This document shows, in pieces, positions 20,458 through 31,775 of a DNA stretch of 31,926 bases. Below the pieces are notes generated by a model, which saw only the letters and a list, made by a program, of their open reading frames with translations, was not told where the DNA came from and did not search any database. The stretch lies in the NCBI GenBank assembly GCA_011319805.1, contig SJRY01000079.1, positions 1-31,926 on the forward strand, read 5' to 3'. The translations under genes were made by a program, and so were the position numbers. Every line of letters starts with the position of its first letter. Within the stretch, counting starts at the first letter, position 1. The DNA comes from Macrocybe gigantea. Its lineage: Eukaryota; Basidiomycota; Agaricomycetes; Agaricales; Callistosporiaceae.

Positions 20458-22148
20458 ATGAAGTTCCCGCCTAAACTCGAGTATCCTCTCAGTCGCCCTT
20501 TCAGATGGCCTTGGTTCACGCCTGTGGCGTATACTCTCAGCCTGGTTGTTCTGGCGGTCCTCATCGTCATCAACGGTATCGCTTTTCCTAGCCACTTGCA
20601 AAGTGCATCAAAGATAGACTTTTTCCACAGTGGCGCTCGTGGGGTACGAGACTGTGACGGTCTCCCGCCCGTACTTCAACTTGCGCCAAGATCACTGGTA
20701 CAACCTAAACGGCCGCCTGCAGACCAAGAGTTCCAAATCGCAATGCGACCCCGTGCTCTTCATCCCGGGCGACACATTCACGACGAACTACAACCTCTTC
20801 CAGTGGACGTTCTATTCCAGAGGCAACGGCTCGGAGCAGGACGTCGGCCTTGCGTACAGCGGATCGACGCTGGACAGCTGCGACGTCACCCACATCACGA
20901 TGGGCTGCGATCTGCGCTCGATCGCGCTGGAGGTGAACCCTATCATCAGCTGCAACCGGACCGACGGCTTTGACTTTATAGCGCGCACGTCGTACTCGTT
21001 CCGCCCGTGGAGCTTCATGGGCTCCGTCAACTCGCACGACTCTCTGTCCCGCTTCGCCAATTCCATGTGCGCATGCTCGGGCACTTTTTTTTTTTTGGTT
21101 TCTGCGTTTCTGTCCACAGCTGACTTTTGTCTTGTCTGGTAGAGCGCAAGCGGCCGCCAAGGACTTTATCAACCGCGGGCAGAGCTACAACAACAAGACG
21201 ACGTCGCGCAGGATCACCGCTCTTTCGCTTTACTTCTCCGCCGCGCCGTGTCCCGCCTCGCTGGGCCCGAAGCGCCCTGCGCCACATCCACGCCATCGCT
21301 CAACCTTAGCGGAACCGACTGGCTGTACGAAGGCGACGACCTGACCAACTCCGGCGCCTTCAGAGACATCACGGGCGTCTCGCCGAACAGCGGGTACTCG
21401 CAGAGCGTGACCATGAAGGCGTCGCCTTGGCGGCGCGCGGCACGGAGGGCGACGGCTCAGGCCAAGGCGGCGCCGACGCGAACGCGAACGTGAACGTGAA
21501 CCTGACCGTGACGCCGCCGCCAGACGAGCTAGCGGACCCGCTGCGCAACCTCGCGCAGGCGTTTTACGCGATGGCGCGCGTGGACCTGGGCAACGCGAGC
21601 CCGAACAACTTTTTTCGCCGCGACGCGCTGAACGCGACTCTGAACGCGACGTTTGCGCGCACGGCCGTCCTCCCCGCGAACGACTCGCTGCTGTACGACG
21701 CCGTCGCGCGTCCGGACAGGGTCGGCGCGCCGCAGGACATCCTCCCGCTGCGCTCCGTCGCGCCGGCGCATCTTCGTGTGGTGTACCCGTGCAGGGTGCA
21801 GAGGCCCAAGCCGGTCGGTTCGGCGATCGTGGACGTGCTGGTTGCGACGCTGAGCATGTTTACGGCCGCGTGGCGGGTTCATGTTTTTGGCGACGACGAC
21901 GGCGAAGATGAATGATGAGACGGGTGAGTCTGTGATTTTTGGCTGCTTGGATTGGGGCTGAGTGATGTTTGGAATTTGTAGCGAATCGGTGCGAGGGGCA
22001 TCTGCAGGCTGAGATGCATATTGATTCGGAAAGCATGCCTCTTGTAAAGGAAAAGGCGGTTGAGGTTCTATCTGCACTGTTCGTCGCGAGCTGTGGTTCA
22101 TGTGTGAATGGTTCGTCCATGTTCTCATCGTGCTACGTTGGCAGGTGA
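20458..22148 (+). CDS. Membrane protein with large N-glycosylated ectodomain
   Basis: Function unknown. Exons: 20458-20575, 20631-21066, 21143-21923, 21982-22148. An N-terminal hydrophobic segment (VAYTLSLVVLAVLIVIN, residues 23-39) acts as signal anchor. It is followed by a long ectodomain with many NXS/T sequons (NGS, NRT, NKT, NLS, NAT, NDS) and cysteines (SQCD, SCDV, MGCD, ISCN, APCP). A second hydrophobic segment, IVDVLVATLSMFTAAW joined to FMFLATTTAK, comes before a cytosolic tail. Frames shift near 21268 and 21424 (one missing base each) and near 21872 (two missing or one extra). With these exon 3 closes in phase. The last frame ends at 22148; an alternative frame runs to 22303 through a tail beginning LWFMCEWFVHV, so the C terminus is uncertain. 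The pattern suits a cell-surface protein. Confidence 0.7.
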
Positions 22149-22536
22149 TTCAAGTAGCGGTGGTCTGCATGACGCTTACAATTTGCATGTCGTTCATATC
22201 CAGGAGCTTCTTGTGTTGTGTTTGCTGTTTAGTTATCATATGTAGAGTCGATGTCCGTCTTTCCCACGCAACACCACCTCCATACGCGTTGTCGCCGACA
22301 TAACTCATATTAGCAACAAGCAAATTATAAACGCTGATACGGAGCTGCCCCAAGGACTCGGTATGATGTGGGCATTCGCTGCTGGTCTATATCCAAACAC
22401 GACCCTCAGAGGCAACAGAGGCAACGATCCTTTAGGAGGCTCGCTTGTTGGCTTCACTGCGAGGACACAACGCCTCCTATATCTTCGATGAAAGAGCTCG
22501 CCTCAGGCTCTCCGGTGCTCCAGAACATACTCCACG
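22149..22536. other. Intergenic
   Basis: About 390 bp between two same-strand membrane protein genes; it may include the true C-terminal codons of the upstream gene (alternative frame to 22303). No other feature seen. Confidence 0.4.
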
Positions 22537-23819
22537 ATGCTGAAACCCGCCATGTCGTCCTTCCCGCGCGGGCGGCTCCTCGCCGTGCTTTCCTTCATCA
22601 CGCCGCGCTCTCCGCCAAACGCTGCACTTTCTCTTCGAGCCAGAACGGCTCTACGTCGCCTACGCGCCGCACCCGCTCTTCGTGCTCGTGCTCTTCGCCC
22701 TCCAGACCCTCGCCCACGCCGCGTGGCTCTCGGACCTCTTTGCGCGGGAGTCCTTTCCTGCGCTGCCTACGACCGTCAACGGACTTGGAAACGGCGTGGA
22801 CGGTGCGGCGCTCTGTTCGCGAGGGACGAACGCTGGATTCAGGAGCCATGCCCGAGCGGCGCGTCGTTGCGCGATGAAACGATGGATCTTGCTCAGGCGG
22901 TGAGGCCGCTTGGCCCTTTGAGGCCGGGCCTTGCAAAGTGGCATTCGTTCGACAGCGAGGCTGCGTACAGAAGCATGAGGGCGAAACACGGAGTCGGCTC
23001 GGATGCGGCTGATGAAAGGCAAGCGGCCGTGCGGAGACCCGAGGTCGCGCACTTGGAATTTATTCCGGTTTATGTTATCGGAAATCTCTGCCTGGGTATG
23101 GTGCATTCCTCCGATTAGGATGCGATGTTTTACTTGAATACCTTCAGCTGGATGGTCGCTGGCTTGGGTGGCGGAAAACCTTTTCGTGTGCCAGATCCTT
23201 CTGATCATAGCGATTCTTTCGCAATACTACGCCCTCGTCTTCATATTCCGTGCTCCCCGAAACTGGGAGTTTACGCACAAGGACTATCTCATGTACCTCC
23301 TCGTGAAGCCGCAGATTGGGACCGCGGTTCTGCTCTTGTGCAAAACGTGGGGCACAATTGTGGTACGTTTGGGCATTTTCTACAGATCGTCAGCGCGATT
23401 CTGATTAATTAATCAATGTCCGTACTACAGACGCTTCCGCCTCCAACAGTAGCCTTTCAAGCCGTGTGTTGTGCCGTCCTTATCCTCATGGTACGCCACG
23501 CTCCCAAAATCATCCGGCCGTGCTCAAACCTTCGTCGCAGCTCCTCATCGCAGGGCCAGACCCAACGCTTGCGCTCTTCCTGATCTATGACCTCGCCGCG
23601 CTGGCATGTGGTCCCCACCCGAGTGTGCACGCCGACTGGCACGACGCGTTCATCCACATGGCGCTCGCTGTCGGCCTTTTCGCGGCGGGCGATTGGGCGT
23701 GGACCGTCCTTGTGAAACGCGACGCGGGCGCCGCGGCGGAAGCTATGGGCAGCTTTATGGAGCTCAGACGAGAACCGGATGGGATGGTTGCGGAAGAGGA
23801 GGGCGTAGAGTTTCAGTAA
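22537..23819 (+). CDS. Polytopic membrane protein, unknown function
   Basis: Exons: 22537-23095, 23148-23362, 23431-23490, 23541-23819, with GT-AG introns of 50-68 nt. It reads about 370 residues with five to seven membrane segments: HPLFVLVLFALQTLAHAAWL, GNLCLAGWSLAWVAENLFVC, ILLIIAILSQYYALVFIF, TAVLLLCKTWGTIV, TVAFQAVCCAVLILM, LALFLIYDLAALAC and FIHMALAVGLFAAGDWAW. The C-terminal tail is acidic. Frames change twice in exon 1 (near 22610, where a TLHFLFEPERLYVAYAP stretch begins, and near 22800-22815), with no net shift overall. The organisation, with the GNLCLAGW motif, recalls a fungal family of unknown function (possibly DUF1774-like), but that is from memory and weak. ATG 22537 was chosen as first in frame; ATG 22552 is an alternative. 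Confidence 0.7.
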
Positions 23820-23855
23820 ATCGTCGATGTACCTGTGTTTTGCTTTATTTGATAC
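23820..23855 (+). other. 36-bp spacer between same-strand genes
   Basis: Only 36 bp separate the stop codon of the membrane protein gene and the first plausible ATG of the methyltransferase gene. It is too short for a normal 3' UTR plus promoter. Confidence 0.7.
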
Positions 23856-25171
23856 ATGTCCCTTGCGCCCCCACGACGCGTCTTCCGCCCGTCAAGCAAA
23901 TTGCGTCGCAGGACCTGCAGGACCTCGCCGATGCGGTCGTATACCTCAGAGCGATATATAATCCCCGGTGAGGGGCGCGAGGCGGCGCGATCGGCGCCGA
24001 GGACCCGACGATCTTGCGGACTCTTCAAGTCGCGAACAGCTTGAGCTTCAGGCGGACAAGTTTGAGAGATCGTACGCGATGCGCTGGCTGACTGCGCTCG
24101 TCGCGTTTCTGACGGACTCCGACTCGTTGTCGGAGCAGGACTTGCGTCTGGAAGGGGAGTCTGTGGATGTGAGGGACGAGAGAGAGTCGCTTGTTCGTTC
24201 TGCCTCTGCTCTTCTCGCGATATGCTCTGGGACGTCCGGCGCTGGCGTCATAACGCGAGAATTCGTGTTCTTTCCTCCTCGATCTTCCTCTCCCATTAAA
24301 ATCCACATGCGTGATGTATCGCTCGACAATCAGGATTATGGCAGCGTCGGCGCGCAGACGTGGGCGGCGCGTGCGTGATGGCGGAGATGATCGTCGAGGA
24401 CCCGCGGCGGTTCGGACTCCATCCGGGCGTGCGTCGAAGAAGGGGGCACCTGTTGCGTGTTTTGGAACTCGGCGCCGGGACGGGGCTGGTCAGTCTGTGT
24501 GTGGTGAAGGTGCTGCAGAGGATGCTCGGCACGAATGGTACTGATCGTGATGGAGACGACGAGCGGCGCGTGTCATCTCTACTGTGATCGCGACAGACGA
24601 CCCTCTCTCTCGCTGTTCACAGACTACTCGCTCCCCCCGTCCTCACCAACCTGCGCTCGACGCGCTCGCCAATTCCGGCGCTCCAAACCCCGATCGTCCG
24701 TCTGCGCGCTCCGAGGTCGTGTCCCTGGCCGTTCACCGACTCGACTGGTCGACGTTTTTGGAGACGCCTGAGTGCGGCGCTCCGCCGTTTGACGCGCCGT
24801 TTGATGTCGTGTTGGGCGCGGACGTCGTGTACGAGGCTCAGCACGCCAGCTGGATCAAGTCGTGTTTGACGGCACTCCTGCGCAGGCCGCACCGCGAAGG
24901 TAACGTGGACGAGGACGAGGACGAGGACGAGCCGGAGCCCGTGTTCCACCTCATCATACCCCTGCGCCACACTCATGCGTCCGAGTCGCGGACGGTCGAA
25001 ACCGTGTTCGGCTTTGCGAACGATGCTCCGGCTTTGCGCACGGACGAAGATGTCCACGCGCGAGAGTTGGATCTTTGCATCCTGAGCAAGGAGATCATCA
25101 TCTGCGATGCGGGGCCAAACTTGGAGACGGACGAGGTCGAATATGCGTACTATGTTATTGCTTGGCGATAA
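23856..25171 (+). CDS. Family-16 (METTL21/FAM86-type) methyltransferase
   Basis: SAM-dependent seven-beta-strand methyltransferase, probably a protein-lysine methyltransferase. The N-terminal helical part includes VVYLRAIYNP and RSYAMRWLTALVAFLTD. The catalytic part has QTWGGACVMAEM, motif I VLELGAGTGLVSL, TVIATD (the acidic strand-2 loop that contacts SAM), PPVLTNLRS, DVVLGADVVYEAQHASWIK (the post-I/motif IV region typical of this family), and a C-terminal part ending EVEYAYYVIAWR. At least six single missing bases break the frame (near 23890, 23965, 24363, 24573, 24633, 24655). Between TVIATD and YSLPPVL there are about 26 extra bases ending TTCACAG that look like an intron with its GT donor lost. 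An Asp/Glu repeat lies at 24908-24931. The protein target cannot be told; yeast Rrg1/EFM-type enzymes are relatives. Confidence 0.8.
24908..24931 (+). repeat. (GACGAG) hexamer repeat
   Basis: Four GACGAG units encode an Asp-Glu run in a loop of the methyltransferase, between ALLRRPHREGNV and PEPVFHLIIPL. Confidence 0.85.
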
Positions 25172-25496
25172 TATGAATGGGAATATAGGAATGCAACTAT
25201 GTCAGTTAAACAAATCAGATATTGGCATTACATATATTAAGTGCAGCGTTAGTCGACAATGGTTGTTTCAATTGGTACATAAGTCTTTAAATGAAAAGTG
25301 GGGAATCGTCATCGGGGAATACAATTACAGCAGAATAAAGGATGAAGTACAGAGTAGCGGGATACCGTTGAAAGATATTAGTGGTTCTTGTTAGTCTTCT
25401 ACGAGACATGGGGAACGTCGTGATCCTAGAGATGTGTTGTGGTGATCATAACAGGAAAAATGAATAGAGAAATTCGGCAGGTGGGGCGAGCCGCGA
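25172..25496. other. Convergent 3' intergenic region
   Basis: About 325 bp, AT-richer than its flanks, between the stop codons of the methyltransferase (+) and GCN2 (-). It must contain both polyadenylation regions. No gene seen. Confidence 0.6.
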
Positions 25497-28400
25497 TCAA
25501 GACAGTGGAAGGAGCTGCACACGTTCGTCTCTTACAGCAAAGAGCAAGACGAATCGGTGTCCCTCAGCCTTGCGTTTCGCCGCTGCTTCGCGATCTGCTG
25601 CACATACGCTGCGTACGGGTCGGTACAGTCGCCGCGATGGCCTTCCACGCATCTTCCTCCGTGATCCATGCCGCGTTCCGGACCATCGCGTCGAACATGG
25701 CAGGGGGAACATCCACAGCCAGCGTCGGCAGGCCGCTATGCGCCGCGGACTTGAGCTGCTGCGCCGTCTCGTACGCTAAAGTCATGCACGTCAGTCAGTC
25801 AGCAGGCCAGAACGAAAAAATCACTCGTCTCATCGCACCTCTTTCGAGGAACATCTGCTTGACTTGTTTGCGCTGCTTCTTCGTGTCCGCAGGAAGCACG
25901 AGCTGCACGTCGGACGATGACGCAGTCTCCTTCATTGGCAGCCCGTGTGAGTGTGTGGACAAGTCCATCGAGGTCTTGGGCGCGCCGGATGTGGTCATGT
26001 CGATCTTCTTCTGCTCCGCGATCTGGTGCTGGCCATCCAACCAACTCCTGGCGAGACACTGCAATGACTTTGAGTGACGGTCACGAAATAGCTTAAAAAG
26101 CACTCACGTTCGTACTCTGTGCCCTTCAGGATACTCTTCACTTTAAAAGTCTCTCGCCGGCCGCGGGCCGTGGGTATACAGTGAAACTCGTACATCTTCA
26201 GCAAAAAAAGAAAAGCACATTTGACGAAATGCAATCTTACAGTATGCCTTCCCGGAGGCACTGCTCGACGTAGTCTTCGTGACCAAGGTCTGGGAGCCCC
26301 GATTCGTACATTATATCAGCGCTGATATTGTGCTCCCACAAGTAGGCCACAAGCTCCAGACGGTCCTGCAAGTACCCAGGATGATATGACACGACATAAA
26401 CATCGCATCGACGAGGACTCCAGTATCCAAACGACCGCCCTTCTTTGAGAAGTGCCTTGACAGAAGAACTTTGGAATGCAGCCAGGCCAGAGGTGATCTT
26501 ATCCATCGCGATCTGGATTCCCAAAGCGCAAATACTGGGCATCGAAGAGTGGCCAATGAGATGATCGTAGCTAGATAAGCAACAAGTCAATGAGTGCTGG
26601 TAGCGGACTTGGCGATTGTGTTGACGAACCGTCCGCCAATGGCGAGGACTTCGTCATGTCTCGTCCGATGGACAACTTCGATGAGAATACCATTCTTGAA
26701 TTGAGCGTGTCTGTGTTGGGTGTTCTTTCGTACGTCTAGAAGCAAGGGATGAAAGTATATGGGCCGTGCAACTCCTGCCGCATTGGCGTGCTTGATGGTG
26801 TTTTGGAGCTCGTTCACATAGGGCTTAATGAGCGGAACTAGAGTTGGCGAGACCTTGTCTAGGCGAGCCATATATCCAGCAACATCATCGTCTGTATTGG
26901 ACGTTAACATCAGCCTACAAGGACCGCCTCTACACAACTCACCGACTTCACAAAGAAGCTCCAATTCGTCAGCCGTGCTCCGCAAGAGACCTCCTTTAAG
27001 CAATGTCGCGCGCTTCTGTGATTGACTATTTTGGCTGGTGAGAGTGTCCACTACGGGCCCACTCTGTCCGGCCGGCAGACGATCGAGAACCAGTTCAATA
27101 ACTAGATTGATAACAATGAGCAACAAAACAAACGGCGAGCGACATATGCTCACTCTTCGAATGCGATATCTGAATCTCGTAGTTCTTGGCGAGATTTGGA
27201 AAACTGTCCAAAACGGCGCTGATGACGGCAATCACTTCAGCTCCAGCAGCAATCGGTCCCGAAACAAGGTCCGGCGTGATGATGTCAAAGACTGCCGCCT
27301 TCGCCGACAGCGGTTGACGTGCTGTCGCTTTCCTAATCGAAATCAGAATAACATCATGAATTGCATTGGGAAAAGAAGCACTTGAAGACATTAGCGATGT
27401 GATATCGCTTAATTCGCCGCGTATTGCCTCGCGTAGCCAGTCTTGTGAAGGGAACGATAAGGTTGGGAGGAAGGCTGACATGGTCACCGCTTTTATCCAG
27501 GAACGTTGCGCATTCTTCCGATACGTTTGGTTCGTTTTCAATCTCCAGAGCCGCCGTGGGCACTAACAAGGCAGGTTCCATGTCGACGGCGCCATGAAGC
27601 CGAAAAATTGCAGCAAGACGCTCAGATACAATGCTGTTCAAAGTAGCATGGTCGGGCGTCTTGTAGTTTAGGTCATAAAGAAGCACCGCAGCCGGGTTTG
27701 CAGAACGATTGAAGAATGACGACAACACGGTCGCCCGATGAGGAGAATCGGTGTTCGCTGCCAGGGCAACGTGTGAGCGAGAAAATGATCAGGAGGCATT
27801 GGCTACCCACAGATTAATTGCAGGGCATCCCTGAAGTGTTCATCCTCGACTCTATGGGAGCTAAAGGACTCTGGAGCAATTGAACGGCAGTTGGACGTTT
27901 CTCAATGTCACAGTTGAGGAGCTGTTCAATGACTAGAAAAGCCGCCTTTGATCGAGGAACGACCCTTGCGCGTCAAAACGTGATTACTCACTTTTGCGTT
28001 GATTGACAAGATTTGGGTTCCACCGCATAGGAAAGATAGGCTTGGCTTTCCTCAGATCCTCTATAACTGCGATCCTCTGATGCCGTCGTGAACTTGTAGT
28101 TCATCTCAAAGAACACGATCTATATAGAAACAAGCGGTTGAATGCCCTCCGACACTTCAACGCGAATCAAGCCTTACCCAAGACTGTACATGTCCGCCTT
28201 CGACTGGTCTCCATTGTTGTGTCCGGTCATGAGCTCTGGAGCGATGTACAACCTCGTTCCTACTTCTGTTCAATTCATGAGCGAACGGATAAGAAAGTAT
28301 CAGAAAGGGAATTCACAGACCTAGGGTCATATCTCCCTCTGACATGGAACCGTGCGGGGAAGTACTTCCGGGTTCAACAGCAGCCAGCTTCGATGTTGTT

Positions 28401-31400
28401 GCGAGTCCGAAATCTCCAACTGGTCGACATCGGACATTTAGACCTGGCATATACCATCAAGACAAAACATGAAGGCCTCACCTTTGCAGTCTCCTCTAGA
28501 GTCTGCGAGTTCAGATTGAAAATCAGCGTTGTTACATAGAACAGGCAGCAGTGTACATACCGATAAAGATGTTAGTGAGCTTGATGTCCCTGTGCAAGAC
28601 CTCAAGTCCAGCCATGTGCACCAACGCCTCCAATAGCTGTTGGAAAAGCCTCCACGCTTCAGCTTCCGACAATCCTTCATCATTCTCTACAGGGTAAAAC
28701 CACTTGTAAACCATACAAGTCATACAGGACGTTCAAATTACAAACCTCCTTCAAAGTTTGCCTTTCGACGAATTCCTGTGATTTGGTTTCAAGGGATCAG
28801 CCAGTGGGACGACATAGAGAATTAAAAAAGGTAAAAAAAATATTTAACATACCATCTGTATATAAAGCGTCTGAGTTGGCGCGGGCGGCTTGCGAACCGC
28901 ATTCCGAAGCGCGGGCAGGCCGTTTCCATTCCCGAAATTGCCGAAGCCATCGTCGCTCCCGCTAGAAAGCTCTCCCTCCGTCGCCGGCGAAGTCGACCGC
29001 TGGAAGTGTATGCTGGGGAACGAGTTGGAGTACGACCCATTCGGATCCTCAGGAAAGTCCAGCGTCAGCCCTCCACCGTTCGTGGGCAGGTACCCCTCGC
29101 TCGAGTCAGGAACGGACGTCCGGGCGTCTTCGGTGCCCGATTCGGCCCAGACTCGTCAGACGTGACCGTAGACGGCGGCTCGTCAGAGGTTTCCAGCCAG
29201 GCAGTGTAGTATCGGACTATGAACCGGTGGTTCAGCTTGCTCAGGGTGTTCACTTCTCGAAAGATCTTGTCATTCTTTCGATTGGCCTTCAGACGGACCT
29301 TCTTGACTAAAGTAAACTAGGATGAGACAGGGAAAGAACAGTGGAAAACGGGCACGAACCTGCGTAGATCCTCGAGTCGAGCTTGTTCCTGGCCTTGACG
29401 ACAGACCCGAACGCGCCTTTGCCCTGAAAAATTCGCACAATATATGAACAAAGCAAATACCAGCAGATAGAAAATGAAAAACACACCAGCAACTCCAGTT
29501 CCTCCCAGTCTTCCTTCCACCGACTGACATGCTTCTCACGATACGGCATGCGGAAATGCGCAACTTCAGGGGAACTCTGCCGTCGATGGCCATTTGAAGT
29601 CGGCATCGGCGTTTTTAGACCCGCGTTCACGGTCAGAGAATATTGCGATGTAACGAGCGCAGACGAATCTTCCAGGCTGTTGAGGAGATCCTCGCAGGAG
29701 ATGTTTTTTCGCGGACGACAGGAGGATATGTCTCGCGAGCTGAATCAGGACAGGACCCGTTTCAGCTGTTCGACAAGATGGATGAGCTTGACGTCACGGA
29801 AGGGGTGTATGAACTACTCACTGTTCTCCAGGGTCACATCCAAGTCATCAATTGCCGATTCCGCATCGACATATCGTTCTGTGACTCCAATCCCAACAAC
29901 ATCTGCATCAGAACGATTCCTACAGCGTGGATATCCCGTTGAGGAGTGTGCAGCAATAGCGATTCATCCCTCTCGTCTCTGGACAACCTGTGCATATAAC
30001 GTGCGCCTTAGTGTAACTCTAACCACAAAGACATGTAGGTTCCGACGTACCATCCGTCTGGAAATGGGGCTCTTTCGCGACAACGTTTTCAAACTGCCTT
30101 GGTGATGCGAAGGGGTTGGACTGTGTAGATCAAGAAGAAGCATCGGGAATCCAACTCGGGCAGTTTGACGACGCTAGAGGGACCGGAAGTGTCGATCCCG
30201 ATAGAATTGGCCGAGATTCCTGGAATGATCCGGATTAAGGTAACAGAACTGGGGGATTAGACAGAGGAACTGACCTCGATGTACAAGGTCTGCATCATGG
30301 ATGGCGCTTAACCCAGCAAGGACTTGGCGAATGTAATCCTTGTAAAGACGATCAATGCGGAAAATCGGCAATGAACATTGGACTGACGTACAAGAGCGTG
30401 TTCGTGTCGAAGGATGTACTATGCGCAAGAACATCGTGCAGTTTCAGTGCGGGCGTCTCTTGCGATAGGATCAATAATTGAGAAGGATTGCTCGAAGGGT
30501 AAAGAGATAGCTTGACGGCGAGGATGTTGACGTCGTTCTCATGATGAATGGCCGTCAATCGTTGGATTTCCTGCTCTACTTGTCTGAGCTTCTTACGACC
30601 TGTGCAAGAATCCAAAGAGTTGCAAGACTAGATCTCGTAGAACCGGGCACCTCAGTCTTACCTTGGCTGGTGGAATAGTACGGCGAGTCAAAGGTGAACT
30701 TGTACAGCTCCAGTCTGTACGACGCGTGAATGTCGTCGCATATCGGATCAGCCATGTATACCGTCCCAAGACCTTCCAGTCGCGGATGGAACAGCTTGAC
30801 GGCGTTGAACGACATGTCGTCGATTTCGATCTTCTCAGAAAACGTCTCGGTCATGATGTCGCCAGTGACGGGCACCTCGGTCGCGGAGGAGTTGGCACGC
30901 GTGCGGGAGCCCTGGTGTGCTTCATCTTCTTGCTCGCGCGCGATGAGCTGTCGGAGCGCCTCCGCGCGGAGCTGCTCCTCTCGCTGCTGGGCCAACTCTG
31001 CCGCTCTGGCTTTCTCCTTCTCTGCTTCTTCCGCAGCTCGCTGTTGGCGTGCCTAAGGCAGATCATATCCATGAGCTTGAGAAAGCGCGATCAGAAGACA
31101 GACAGTGACGCACCTTTTCCTCGTCCATGGCACGTTGAGTCATTTGCAAAGCCAGGGAGCCTGGCACCTCCACTGGTGGCGAGATGTTCCTTTCGAGCCA
31201 CTTCTCACAAAGAATAATGATCTGTATGCGAATGGCGTAGAAATAAACAATTAGCCCGAATGCGGAAGCATCGGACCGGTTAGCGACTCACTTCGAAGAC
31301 CACTTCTCGACCCGGTATTTCTGCACTTCGGCTGCGATCGCGTGCGTCAGTTTTTGTGACATGGTCGTTGTTCAAGCCTTTATCGGCTTTTGGATCGTGA

Positions 31401-31775
31401 AGGTGGGGGATGCGACGGCGGGGTATGTCTTTGGGAATCTGGCACATGTATAGCAGGTCAGGGAGTTATCGTCAGGAAATAGATCGTGTTCGACACGTTC
31501 GACTCACCTGACAAGTTGGTGGAAGTTGACTTTGGTTGGACATTGACTGTGTTTGATGCGGATTATGAATTCTGGCAATCGTGCTGCGCCCTAACCACGA
31601 AGGGAACGCAGACGGGAATTTACTTCAGCGAACATGTCATAGACACTATCAACTGGATAAAACACACCTTCCACGCCTTTGGCGGCGGAGGTTCAATGAA
31701 ATCATCAGGATAGATGGACCGGACCGATAGAATCTCGTTCTCCTGGCGTTCCTCCACTGTGAGTTCCGAGTCCAT
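25497..31775 (-). CDS. GCN2: eIF2-alpha kinase GCN2
   Basis: Amino-acid starvation sensor that phosphorylates eIF2-alpha. I place 27 exons from ATG 31775 to the stop at 25497: RWD domain (NEILSVRSIYPDDF, ARLPEFIIRI), a charged helical linker, pseudokinase (GLSAIHDADLVHRGI, RDIHAVGIVLMQMLLGLE), kinase (glycine loop GKGAFGSVV near residue 577, YAVKKVRLK lysine, an acidic Ser-rich insert of about 130 residues, HRDIKLTN near 790, KVGDFGLATT near 810, GTRLYIAPE), HisRS-like domain (KRYHIANVF, AVFDIITPDL, RYDHLIGHSS, SILKGTEYE) and C-terminal domain (VDVPPAMFDAMVRNAAWITE, HRFVLLFAVRDERVQL). All key kinase residues are present. About 17 small indels interrupt the frame, mostly single missing bases; two T-runs, at 29704-29709 and 31351-31355, look one base too long. 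With them every exon phase closes, at 1585 residues, normal for GCN2. Confidence 0.95.
28482..28502 (-). other. 21-nt exon of GCN2
   Basis: It encodes the D-S-R-G-D-C-K stretch just before the DFG segment, flanked by GT-AG introns of 58 and 62 nt. The next exon starts TTGGAGATTTCGG, giving KVGDFG, which fixes the acceptor over an earlier CCAG at about 28441. Confidence 0.85.
28746..28775 (-). other. 30-nt exon of GCN2
   Basis: Encodes E-F-V-E-R-Q-T-L-K-E, which follows LYIQM at the kinase hinge, in phase 0, between introns of 77 and 61 nt. Confidence 0.85.

Noticed and set aside
26000..31400. Programmed ribosomal frameshifting in GCN2
   Set aside because: About 17 shifts at unrelated contexts, mainly missing bases and without slippery-site or structure pattern, cannot be programmed events.
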